From the NCBI RefSeq assembly GCF_000424625.1, contig NZ_AUKG01000001.1:186001-250000 (forward strand): a DNA stretch of 64,000 nucleotides, written 5' to 3'. A program made the translations under genes and the position numbers. Shown here one piece after another: positions 30,868-40,287 of this stretch (positions are counted from its first letter, which is position 1; each line of letters starts with the position of its first letter). The stretch is from Conexibacter woesei Iso977N (lineage in GTDB: Bacteria; Actinomycetota; Thermoleophilia; Solirubrobacterales; Solirubrobacteraceae). Below the pieces are notes generated by a model. That model made no database searches. It had not been told where the DNA came from and worked only from the letters and a program-made list of their open reading frames with translations.

Positions 30868-31602
30868 ATGACTCGACAAATCGATCTGACCGGCAAGCAC
30901 GCGTTGATCGCCGGCGGCACCTCCGGCATCGGCGAAGCGGCCGCCGCGGCCTTCGTGGCCGCCGGCGCCGACGTCCTGGTGACCGGCCGCGACGCCACGC
31001 GGCTGGCGGAGTCCACCACGCGCTCGGGCGCCTCCGGCCTCGTCTGCGACGCAACGTCGTCGGCGGACATCACGACGCTCGCATCCCAGGTCGAGCACCT
31101 CGACTTCCTGGTGCTCTCGCTCTCCGGCGCCTCCGGCGGCGGACCGTTCGAGACCCTCGACCTCACCGCGCTCCGCGAGGCCTTCGAAGGCAAGCTCTGG
31201 CCCCAGCTGACGTTGTTGCAGTCCTTGCTCCCGAAGCTCTCCGACGACGCCTCCGTCGTCTTCATCTCCGCAGCCTCAGCCCGCGCGGCGTTGCCCGGGA
31301 CCACCGGCCTGGCCGCGCTGAACGGCGCGCTCGAAGCCGCCATCCGCCCGCTCGCGACCGAGCTCGCACCGCGCCGCGTCAACGCCGTATCTCCCGGAGT
31401 GATCGACACCCCCTGGTGGTCAGCAGCCCCAACCGATCTCCGCGAGCAGACCTACACCCAGATCGCCACGACCATCCCCGCCGCCCGCGTCGGCACACCC
31501 CACGACGTCGCCTCAGCCATCCTCCTCCTCGCAACCAACCCCTACATCACCGGCACAACCCTCCCCATCGACGGCGGCCTCACCCTCCCCCGCGGAGGGT
31601 GA
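30868..31602 (+). CDS. SDR-fold protein lacking the catalytic YxxxK
   Basis: A 244-residue short-chain dehydrogenase/reductase fold. The cofactor motif AGGTSGIG (residues 15-22), SGAS and the C-terminal DGGLTLP are standard. The catalytic YxxxK does not appear: the segment reads TTGLAALNGALEAA, with Leu148 where Tyr and Asn152 where Lys are expected, while serines in FISAAS remain. It may therefore bind NAD(P) without classical catalysis. ATG 30868 follows TACTGT by 9 bp (near-leaderless). Partner of the divergent TetR gene. Confidence 0.85.
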   Translation: MTRQIDLTGKHALIAGGTSGIGEAAAAAFVAAGADVLVTGRDATRLAESTTRSGASGLVCDATSSADITTLASQVEHLDFLVLSLSGASGGGPFETLDLTALREAFEGKLWPQLTLLQSLLPKLSDDASVVFISAASARAALPGTTGLAALNGALEAAIRPLATELAPRRVNAVSPGVIDTPWWSAAPTDLREQTYTQIATTIPAARVGTPHDVASAILLLATNPYITGTTLPIDGGLTLPRGG

Positions 31603-31619
31603 CCGGTCCAGAAACGCGG

Positions 31620-31641
31620 CGCGCCTCCGAGTGGAGGCGCG
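31620..31641. terminator. Hairpin between convergent SDR and hspR genes
   Basis: CGCGCCTCC-GAGT-GGAGGCGCG, a 9-bp perfect stem with a 4-nt loop, sits between the two stops (31602 and 31646). No T-run follows on either side, so termination may be U-tract independent. Confidence 0.55.
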
Positions 31642-31645
31642 GTGG

Positions 31646-32173
31646 TCAGCGGGAGGGTTGGTCGGAGTCGCGCTCGACCGGGATGCGGCGGGGGCCGGGT
31701 GGGGTTGGTGGGTCCGGCGGCGCGGGTGTGGGCGCGGCTGCCGCGGGGGGCGACGGGATGATGTCGCGGGTGTGCTTGAGGGGGACCAGCTCGCCGCCGC
31801 GGAGCTCCTTCTTGACGGCTTCGATCTGGGCCGTCATCTCCTGCTGGAGCTCGGTGGTGCGGCGTTCGAGGGCGTCGACGCGGCGGCGGCTGCGTTCGAG
31901 CTCCTGCTCGAGGCGCAGGACGTGCTCGACGCCGGCGAGGTTCAGCCCCAGGTCGTTCGTCATCTCCTGGATGCGCCGCAACCGCTCGACGTCCTCGTGC
32001 GAGTACAACCGCGTGCCCTTGGGCGACCGCTTCGGCTCGATCAGCCCGCGCTGCTCGTACATGCGCAGCGTCTGCGGGTGCATCTCGGCCAGCTCGGCGG
32101 CCACGGAGATCATGAAGACCCCGCGGTCCGAGCTGACCGTCACGGTGGTGCGGGTGCGGCGGATGCCGCTCAT
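31646..32173 (-). CDS. hspR: Heat-shock repressor HspR (MerR family)
   Basis: A 175-residue MerR-type regulator that represses heat-shock genes with DnaK as co-repressor. N-terminal winged HTH: GVFMISVAAELAEMHPQTLRMYEQRGLIEPKRSP, then TRLYSHEDVERLRRIQEMTNDLGLNLAGVEHVL. A coiled-coil helix and a Pro-rich tail follow; the tail is longer than usual. ATG 32173 overlaps the dnaJ stop by 4 bp (ATGA). Last gene of dnaK-grpE-dnaJ-hspR, the classical autoregulated actinobacterial arrangement. The clpB inverted repeat is a likely second target. Confidence 0.94.
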   Translation of the reverse strand: MSGIRRTRTTVTVSSDRGVFMISVAAELAEMHPQTLRMYEQRGLIEPKRSPKGTRLYSHEDVERLRRIQEMTNDLGLNLAGVEHVLRLEQELERSRRRVDALERRTTELQQEMTAQIEAVKKELRGGELVPLKHTRDIIPSPPAAAAPTPAPPDPPTPPGPRRIPVERDSDQPSR

Positions 32174-33312
32174 GAGAACAGCCTCGCTCTCGGATCGTCG
32201 CCCATGACCTCGGACAGCTTCTCGACCGCCTCGGACTGCTCGGCGCTCAGCGTCGCGGGCACGTCGATGACGAACTTGTAATGCAGGTCGCCCTTGCCCT
32301 TCCCGCCGAGCCTCGGCGGCCCCTCGCCGCGCAGCCGCTGGATCGTCCCGTGCTTGGTCCCCGGCGCCACGCGCAGCTTCTTGCGCCCGTTCAGCGTCGG
32401 CACCTCGACGTCGGCACCCCGGATCGCCTCCGGGATCGTCAGCGGGACCTCGACCTCCAGGTTGTCGCCCTTGCGCTCGAAGATCGGCGACGGTGCGACG
32501 TGGGTCAACACGTACAGGTCGCCCGCGGGGCCGCCGTTGCGCCCCGCCTCGCCCTTGCCGGCCAGCCGGACGCGCGAGCCTTCCCTGACGCCCGCCGGGA
32601 TGTTCACCTTGTAGTTCTTGACCGTCTTCTGCTGCCCAGCCCCTGCACATGTCGGGCACGGGTCGTCGATGACGGCCCCGGACCCGTGACAGCGGGAGCA
32701 CGGCTGCGAGATCGAGAAGAGCCCCTGGCCCTGGGACTCGATCCCACGACCGCTGCACTTCGGGCACACGCGCGGCGACGTCCCCGGCTTCGCGCCGGTT
32801 CCGCGACAGGTGGGACAAGGCTGCGTCGTCGCGACGCTCAACGGCACCTGCGCGCCGTTGATCGCCTGCTCGAACGAGACCGCGACCGACGACTCCAGGT
32901 CCTTGCCGCGCTCCGGCCGCGGCCCGCGCGGCGGCTCCGTACGCGTACGCGTACCACCGCCACCACCCACGGGACCGCCCTCGCCGCCCCTGAAGATGTT
33001 GTTGAAGATGTCCTGGAACCCGCCGAAGTCGCCCGCGGAGAACCCACCGCCGGCGCCAGCGCCACCGGCGCCGCCGGCCGCGCCGCCGCCCATGCCGAAG
33101 ATCCCGCCGCGGTCGTACTGCCTGCGCTTGTCGGGATCGCCGATCAGGTCGTAGGCCGACTGGATCTCCTTGAAGCGCTCCTCGGCCGCGGCATCACCCG
33201 GGTTGTGGTCCGGGTGGTACTGGCGCACCAACCTGCGGTGCGCCTTCTTGATCTCGTCCTGGGACGCCTTCCGATCGACCCCGAGCGTCTTATAGGGGTC
33301 GCCCGCGGTCAT
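32170..33312 (-). CDS. dnaJ: Chaperone protein DnaJ
   Basis: Type I J-protein of 380 residues that delivers substrates to DnaK and stimulates its ATPase. J domain with HPD (RQYHPDHNPG), a Gly/Phe-rich linker (about 75-130), four CxxCxGxG-type zinc repeats (CPTCRGTG, CPKCSGRG, CSRCHGSG, CPTCAGAG) and C-terminal substrate domains. ATG 33312 starts MTAGDPYKTLGV; the track frame further upstream is grpE shadow. 31 bp after the grpE stop. Confidence 0.97.
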   Translation of the reverse strand: MTAGDPYKTLGVDRKASQDEIKKAHRRLVRQYHPDHNPGDAAAEERFKEIQSAYDLIGDPDKRRQYDRGGIFGMGGGAAGGAGGAGAGGGFSAGDFGGFQDIFNNIFRGGEGGPVGGGGGTRTRTEPPRGPRPERGKDLESSVAVSFEQAINGAQVPLSVATTQPCPTCRGTGAKPGTSPRVCPKCSGRGIESQGQGLFSISQPCSRCHGSGAVIDDPCPTCAGAGQQKTVKNYKVNIPAGVREGSRVRLAGKGEAGRNGGPAGDLYVLTHVAPSPIFERKGDNLEVEVPLTIPEAIRGADVEVPTLNGRKKLRVAPGTKHGTIQRLRGEGPPRLGGKGKGDLHYKFVIDVPATLSAEQSEAVEKLSEVMGDDPRARLFS

Positions 33313-33343
33313 GCTGCGACCGCTTGCGAGCGCTCTGCGCGAG

Positions 33344-33922
33344 TCATGCGGCGACCACAACCTTCGCGGGACGGAGGATCTCCTCCTTGTAGCGGTACCC
33401 GGGCTGGTAGACCTGCGCCACCACTCCGGATGCCACACCGTCAACTGGCGCCTGCGCGACCGCCTCGTGCTGGTGCGGGTCGAACGTCTCGCCCTCCGGC
33501 GAGAACTGCTCGATCCCGACCCGCGTCAAGGCGGACAGCAGCTCGGCCTGGACCAGGCGGATGCCCTTGGTGAGATGATGCTCGGCGTCGGTCTCCTCGG
33601 CCTCGGCCGCGGCCAGCGCCCGGTCGAGGTTGTCCAGCGACGGCAGCAGCTCGCGCGCCAGGCGCGCGACCCCGCGGGCCGAAGCGACCTCGACGTCACG
33701 CCGCGACCGCTTGCGGATGTTGTCCGTCTCGGCGGCCGCGCGCAGGTACAGGTCCTTGTAGTCGGGCTCGGCCGGAGCCGCGGCCTCAGGCGCTTCCGAC
33801 TCCTCAGGCGCCTCGGCGGCGGCGTCCTGCGCCAGCCCCTCGATGCCCTCGTCGACCTCGTTGGACTCGACGCCCGGCGCCGGAGCCTGCTGCTCCGGCG
33901 CCACGTCGCGCTCCTCGCTCAT
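33344..33922 (-). CDS. grpE: Nucleotide exchange factor GrpE
   Basis: A 192-residue cofactor that releases ADP from DnaK. An acidic, Glu/Ala/Pro-rich N-terminal ~50 residues is followed by the long dimerisation helix ([23 protein letters not shown]), a four-helix region and the C-terminal beta wing ([29 protein letters not shown]). ATG 33922 lies 3 bp after the dnaK stop. Order dnaK-grpE-dnaJ as usual. Confidence 0.96.
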   Translation of the reverse strand: MSEERDVAPEQQAPAPGVESNEVDEGIEGLAQDAAAEAPEESEAPEAAAPAEPDYKDLYLRAAAETDNIRKRSRRDVEVASARGVARLARELLPSLDNLDRALAAAEAEETDAEHHLTKGIRLVQAELLSALTRVGIEQFSPEGETFDPHQHEAVAQAPVDGVASGVVAQVYQPGYRYKEEILRPAKVVVAA

Positions 33923-33925
33923 CGG

Positions 33926-35848
<1,923 letters not shown>

Positions 35849-35952
35849 GTTGGGGAGTGGCTCCTTTTTCTGCCAGCGAACGGGGAGTGAAATCTAAGCC
35901 ACAGCATAGGAGATCTGAACGCGCGTCGGCCGCGCGGTGGACAGACCCGGCG

Positions 35953-36894
35953 TCAGGCCGCGTGCGCGGTGGCCTCGAGGACCACGCGATCCCGGCCCGC
36001 GGCCTTGGCCGCGTAGAGCGCGCGGTCGGCCCTGTCGACCAACTCCTCCAGCTCCTGCCCGGTCCACGCCGCGACGCCGATCGACACCGTCACGCCGAGG
36101 CGCAGGTCGTCGCCCGCCTCGATCGGCGTGCCCGCGATCGCCTCGCGCAGCGACTCGGCCACCGCCGCCGCGCCGTCGGGCGTCGTCTCGGGCAGCGCGA
36201 TCACGAACTCCTCGCCGCCCCAGCGCCCCACGATGTCCTCACGCCGGACGCGCTCGCGCAGCCGCGCCGCGATCTCGCGCAGGACGACGTCGCCGGCGGC
36301 GTGGCCGTGCTCGTCGTTGACGCGCTTGAAGCGGTCGGCGTCGATCAGCAGCAGCGCAAGTTGATGGCCATGACGCCGCGCGCGCGAGAGCAGGACGTCG
36401 ATCTGCCGCGACGCGCCGCGGCGGTTGGGCAGCTCGGTCAGCTCGTCGCGGTAGGCGAGGTCCTCGAGGTTGGAGTAGCGGCGCAGCGCGAGGTCCAGCA
36501 GCTGCCGCGAGCGGTAGGCGACGCGCACGCGCGCGATCAGCTCGGGGTCGGCGCCGGTGGCGGTCCAGACGTCGGCGGCGCCGTCGCGCAGCGCGGCGAC
36601 GACCGCGTCGGCGTCCGCGTCCGGGTGGGCGAGGATCACCGCGACGCCGAGCAGCTCCGGGTCGCCCGCGACGTCGCGGACGAGCTGGCGGCCGCCGCCG
36701 TCGAGGCCGTGGTCGAGCAGCACGACATGCGGGCGCTCGGCCCGGACCGCCTCGGCGGCCGCGACGCGCTCGTCGCGGCAGAGGACCTCGGCGCCGACGG
36801 CGCGCAGCAGCTCGGCGGCGTCCGCGCGCATGCGGGCATCACGGTGTGCAACGAGCACCCGCACGTGCTGGAGAGGACCACCGACCGCCGTCAT
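35953..36894 (-). CDS. Receiver-like + GGDEF diguanylate cyclase
   Basis: Makes cyclic di-GMP. The N-terminal ~120 residues have a response-regulator fold (VRVLVAHRDARMR, HVVLLDHGLDG with a candidate phospho-Asp). The C-terminal GGDEF domain has the signature GRWGGEEFVIALPE, with an inhibitory I-site RRED five residues before it and DADRFKRVNDEHGHAAGD upstream, all consistent with an active, feedback-inhibited enzyme. ATG 36894 is chosen; GTG 36927 would add 11 residues. No cognate kinase gene adjacent. Confidence 0.88.
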   Translation of the reverse strand: MTAVGGPLQHVRVLVAHRDARMRADAAELLRAVGAEVLCRDERVAAAEAVRAERPHVVLLDHGLDGGGRQLVRDVAGDPELLGVAVILAHPDADADAVVAALRDGAADVWTATGADPELIARVRVAYRSRQLLDLALRRYSNLEDLAYRDELTELPNRRGASRQIDVLLSRARRHGHQLALLLIDADRFKRVNDEHGHAAGDVVLREIAARLRERVRREDIVGRWGGEEFVIALPETTPDGAAAVAESLREAIAGTPIEAGDDLRLGVTVSIGVAAWTGQELEELVDRADRALYAAKAAGRDRVVLEATAHAA

Positions 36895-36951
36895 GTCGGG
36901 GCGTCCATGCCCAGAGAACCGCACCACGAAGCGGTGCGCACCGCCCAGGCG

Positions 36952-37833
36952 TCAGCGTACGGGCACGCGGCGGCCGATCGCGGCCGCAAAATCGGACACC
37001 CGTCCAGGGTCGTCCATGAAGAACAGCGACGGCTCGGTCAGCTCCAGCTCGAGGATCAGCGGGGCGCCGTCCTCGTCCTCGACGACGTCGACCCGCGCGT
37101 AGAGCAGCGGGCCGTCGAGCTCCGGGAAGCGCGCCGCGACGTGGGCCAGGGCGCGGGCCCCGAGCTCGCGCTCGGCGGCGGTCGCCTCGCGCGGGAGGAT
37201 CGTCTCGGCGGCGAAGACCTCGGCGGTCGGGTCGGCGCCCGGGGTCAGCAGCGGACCCTTGTGGATCGCGTGCGAGAACGCGCCGTCGAAGTACAGCAGC
37301 GCGGTCTCGCCGCGCTCGTCGACCGAGGCGACGTAGGGCTGGACCATCGCGGTGCGGCCGCCGGCGTGGATCGCCTCGACCAGCGCCGCGGCGCGCGGCG
37401 CGTCGTCGGCGCCGTGGAAGCGCGCGGTGTCGCGCGAGCCGGCGGAGACCGTGGGCTTGACGACGTACTCGGCCCCGTCCGCGGGCGCCGTGAACGGCGC
37501 GCCCGGTGCGATCAGCTCGGTGTGGACGACCGGCAGCCCGGCGTCCTCCAGCTCCTTGAGGTACGCCTTGTCGGTGTTCCAGGCGACGATCTCGGGCGGG
37601 TTGAGCAGGCGGTCGCCGATCGCGTTCGCCCACTCCAGGAACTCGCCGCGGCGGTGCTGGTAGTCCCAGGTCGAGCGCAGGACGACGACGTCGTACCGGT
37701 TCCAGTCGACGCTCGGGTCGTCCCAGATCACGTACTCCGAGCCCTCGATCGCCGCGGGCAGCGGCGCGTCGTCGGGGTCTCCCTGCGGGAAGTGGGAGCA
37801 GGTGGCGAGGGCTACGCGCGGCGGGACGGACAT
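36952..37833 (-). CDS. ATP-grasp protein (glutathione synthetase/RimK-like)
   Basis: A 293-residue ATP-grasp ligase. Recognisable are VVLRSTWDYQHRRGEFLEW in the N-terminal domain, the ATP-binding strands EYVVKPTVSAGSRDTA, and the metal-binding segment YARVDVVEDEDGAPLILELELTEPSLF. It belongs to the ATP-grasp group with a conserved STWDY motif, for which I know no assigned substrate. ATG 37833 lies inside the 3' end of the endonuclease III gene (22-bp overlap), indicating a shared transcript. Confidence 0.82.
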   Translation of the reverse strand: MSVPPRVALATCSHFPQGDPDDAPLPAAIEGSEYVIWDDPSVDWNRYDVVVLRSTWDYQHRRGEFLEWANAIGDRLLNPPEIVAWNTDKAYLKELEDAGLPVVHTELIAPGAPFTAPADGAEYVVKPTVSAGSRDTARFHGADDAPRAAALVEAIHAGGRTAMVQPYVASVDERGETALLYFDGAFSHAIHKGPLLTPGADPTAEVFAAETILPREATAAERELGARALAHVAARFPELDGPLLYARVDVVEDEDGAPLILELELTEPSLFFMDDPGRVSDFAAAIGRRVPVR

Positions 37834-38519
37834 GTCGCTCTCAACGTACAACTCGCGCAGCGCGGCCTCTGCGCGTGGCACGTGCGACGCCCGTGGCGCA
37901 GCAGGTTGACGTGGAACTCGAGCTCGGCGCCCGGCGGCGTGAGCGCGAGCATCGCGTCGTGGAGCTCCTCGAACGGCGCGCCGGGGCGCAGCAGGTGCAG
38001 GCGCATGCCGACGCGCGAGACGTGCGTGTCGACCGGGATGTCGCGCAACCCGTAGGCGAACAGGAGGACGCACGCCGCGGTCTTGCGCCCGACGCCGGGC
38101 AAGGCACAAAGGAAGTCGCGAGATTCGCTCACCGGTGCGTCGCGCATCCAGTCCAGGTCGAGCGTGCCCGGGGACGTGTTGGTGTCCTCGATCGCGACCA
38201 GGATGTCGTGGATGCGCTGGGACTTGACCTTCGAGATCCCGCCGGGGCGGATCGCCTCCTCGACCTCGGAGACCGGCGCGTTCCGGACCTCCTCCCAGGT
38301 GGCGAACCAGCGGCGCAGGCGCAGGAACGCGACGTCGCGGTTGCGGTCGCTGGTCGACTGCGAGAGGACGGTCAGGACCAGCTCGGCGAGCGGGTCCTCG
38401 TGGGGCGGCGCGAGCGGGACGCCGTAGACGTCGCGCAGCCGCTCGCGGATCCGGGCGACCCGGTCGCGCCGCGGCGCGCGCCACTCGGCCTTCGGGACGG
38501 TTGGGACGTCAGACGGCAA
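37812..38519 (-). CDS. nth: Endonuclease III-like DNA glycosylase/AP lyase
   Basis: Base-excision repair enzyme removing oxidised pyrimidines. Helix-hairpin-helix LPGVGRKTAACVL with catalytic Lys, Asp in IPVDTHVSRVG, and a C-terminal [4Fe-4S] cluster motif C-X6-C-X2-C-X5-C (CHAQRPRCASCTLRATC). 235 residues. It overlaps the downstream ATP-grasp gene by 22 bp and the upstream PfkB gene by 11 bp. The gene symbol is by family; a MutY-type role is unlikely because the Lys-plus-Asp pair fits Nth. Confidence 0.92.
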   Translation of the reverse strand: MPSDVPTVPKAEWRAPRRDRVARIRERLRDVYGVPLAPPHEDPLAELVLTVLSQSTSDRNRDVAFLRLRRWFATWEEVRNAPVSEVEEAIRPGGISKVKSQRIHDILVAIEDTNTSPGTLDLDWMRDAPVSESRDFLCALPGVGRKTAACVLLFAYGLRDIPVDTHVSRVGMRLHLLRPGAPFEELHDAMLALTPPGAELEFHVNLLRHGRRTCHAQRPRCASCTLRATCPSRRA

Positions 38520-39414
38520 GCGCGCCGTACCGCTCGGTCGCGCGGGCGGCCTCGGCCATCGCGTCGGGCAGCATCGCGGCGACCGACGCGGGGTAGAAGC
38601 CGGTCCGGGCCAGCGCGGCGAGCAGGACGCCGGTGACGGCGTCGCCCGCGCCGGTGGTGTCGACGGGCGTCGCGGCGGGCGCGGAGACGTCGCGGTCCAG
38701 TCCGCCGCCGCGCAGCAGCGCGCCGCCGGCGCCGAGCGTGATCACGACGTGCTGGGCGCCGGCCGCCAGCAGCGACTGCGCGGCCGCGGCGGGGTCGGTC
38801 TCGCCGGTCAGCGCGCGGGCCTCCTGCGCGTTGGCCCTGACCAGGAACGCGCGGTCGGCCAGCGGGCCGGTGACCTCGACGGCATTGGAGGTCGTCCTCC
38901 AGCGCTCAGCCCGGAAGTTCGCGTCGACGACGACCGGCTTGCCGTCGCGCAGCGCGCGCTCGCGGGCGGCCAGCGTGACCGCGCGCTCGGCCTCGCCGAC
39001 GAGCGTGCCGGAGGTGACGAACAGCGCGTCGCTGCCGTCGACCGCGTCCTGCGCGCGCTCGGCGCCGAGACGTGCGACCGCGGCGGCGGCGCCCGCGCCG
39101 TAGACGGCCGCCGACGGCTGCGCATCCGCGTCGACCGTGACGAACGCGACCGGCGTCACGACGTCGTCGCTGCGCTCGAACGCCGTCAGCTCGACGCCCT
39201 CGTCCTGCAGGCGCTCGGCCAGCCACGCGCCCCACGGATCGGTCCCGGCGCCGCCGGCCAGCGCGACGTCCGCGCCGCGGCGCGCGGCGGTCACCGCGAC
39301 GTTCGCGCCCGCCCCGCCGAGGCGCGGCACGAACGCGTCGGCCTCGGCGAACGAGGCGACGGTGCGCTGGCAGACGAGGTCGACCAACGCCTCACCCAGG
39401 CACAGGATCCGCAT
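38509..39414 (-). CDS. PfkB family carbohydrate kinase (fructokinase-like)
   Basis: A 301-residue ribokinase-fold sugar kinase. N-terminal LGEALVDLV and the GGAGANVAVTAARRG substrate/dimer motif; C-terminal PVDTTGAGDAVTGVLLAAL contains the catalytic Asp and anion hole. The overall pattern is closest to fructokinases, but ribose or a modified sugar cannot be excluded. It overlaps the endonuclease III gene by 11 bp and heads the PfkB-nth-ATP-grasp run. Confidence 0.9.
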   Translation of the reverse strand: MRILCLGEALVDLVCQRTVASFAEADAFVPRLGGAGANVAVTAARRGADVALAGGAGTDPWGAWLAERLQDEGVELTAFERSDDVVTPVAFVTVDADAQPSAAVYGAGAAAAVARLGAERAQDAVDGSDALFVTSGTLVGEAERAVTLAARERALRDGKPVVVDANFRAERWRTTSNAVEVTGPLADRAFLVRANAQEARALTGETDPAAAAQSLLAAGAQHVVITLGAGGALLRGGGLDRDVSAPAATPVDTTGAGDAVTGVLLAALARTGFYPASVAAMLPDAMAEAARATERYGALAV

Positions 39415-39646
39415 CGCTGACGGAGCCTAGTGGCCCCTTCTCATAGCGCGGGCGGGATCGTGCAGGGCTTCACCATCCGGACACCACGTCGATCCTGACG
39501 GGTGGATAGGGTGCACGCCTCGGCAGGGGTTGTCCGCCCTTTCCCGAACACGCCGGAACGCGACCGTGGCAGCGGTCGCAGTCGTCGAACTGAAGATGTA
39601 CGGGCATGGATGTCCCGTCCCACCCCGGACCAGGAGATCTGAGCCC

Positions 39647-40093
39647 GTGCCCGTCGCTGCGCCCGTCGTCGCCCATACCGCCGCCGTCTCGTCGAAGGCC
39701 GAGATCGCGATCGTCCGCGAGATCAACCGCGTCCGCCGCTCGCACCACCTCCGCGCGGTGAAGCTGACATCCCCGCTGGCCGGTGTCGCAAAACAGCACT
39801 CCAAGGAGATGCTGCAGCACAACGCGCTCACCCACTCGAGCTTCGACGGCAGGTCGTTCTCGACCCGTCTCGCCGCGGGCGGCAAGCGGCGCAGGCAGTA
39901 CGGCGAGACGCTCGCCTGGGCGCCCGACGGCTCGCACGTCACCGCCAAGGTCCTCCTCAAGCTGTGGATGAACTCCGCGCCCCACCGCGCGGTGCTCATG
40001 AACGGCAAGCTGCGCCGCGTCGGCGTCGGCCGCATCCGCGGCGCCATGGGCCCCCAGGCCGGCGCCGCGATCACCGCGGACTTCAGCTCGTAG
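39647..40093 (+). CDS. CAP/SCP domain protein
   Basis: CAP (cysteine-rich secretory protein/PR-1) domain of about 125 residues: EINRVRRSHHLRAVKLTSPLAG, MLQHNALTHSS with His, YGETLAWAP, and the C-terminal WMNSAPHRAVLMNGKLRRVGVG. GTG 39647 is preferred because AGGAGA stands 9-10 nt upstream. The same frame is open back to TTG 39530, which would add ~39 residues including a short hydrophobic stretch. With the GTG start no convincing signal peptide is present, although bacterial CAP proteins are usually exported. Function unknown. Confidence 0.8.
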   Translation: MPVAAPVVAHTAAVSSKAEIAIVREINRVRRSHHLRAVKLTSPLAGVAKQHSKEMLQHNALTHSSFDGRSFSTRLAAGGKRRRQYGETLAWAPDGSHVTAKVLLKLWMNSAPHRAVLMNGKLRRVGVGRIRGAMGPQAGAAITADFSS

Positions 40094-40094
40094 C

Positions 40095-40195
40095 GCACGC
40101 CGCGGCGTGCCCTGATCCGAGATCTCGGCCGCAGTAGCCGAGATGCTCGGCCCCGGATGACGGCCGTCGATGACCGGAGGTGAACCCCTGGTTCA
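40095..40195. promoter_or_regulatory. Inverted-repeat-rich intergenic region
   Basis: Between the CAP gene (ends 40093) and the membrane protein (start 40288) lie GCACGCCGCGGCGTGC (40095-40110, may terminate the CAP gene), CCGAGATCTCGG (40117-40128), CCGAG-N3-CTCGG (40138-40150), GACGGCCGTC (40159-40168) and TGAACC-N3-GGTTCA (40181-40195). The two CCGAG palindromes are 21 bp apart. Confidence 0.5.
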
Positions 40196-40287
40196 TCGAG
40201 GATCAGCGGCGGACGTCAGGCGGCGGCGAGCGCTCGGATGATGCCGGCGAGATCTTGGATCAGGGCACTACTCTCGGCGGCTCGCTC

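Noticed and set aside
35849-35952. CIRCE or HAIR element upstream of dnaK
   Set aside because: Looked for TTAGCACTC-N9-GAGTGCTAA and CTTGAGT-N7-ACTCAAG; neither is present, and partial matches are too weak.
39415-39646. Riboswitch upstream of the CAP-domain gene
   Set aside because: Such genes are sometimes behind c-di-AMP riboswitches, but I could not trace the conserved helices in this stretch.
40180-40287. GTG 40180 as start of the large membrane protein
   Set aside because: The extra 36 residues are polar and low-complexity, and the GGAGG there overlaps the GTG itself rather than preceding it.
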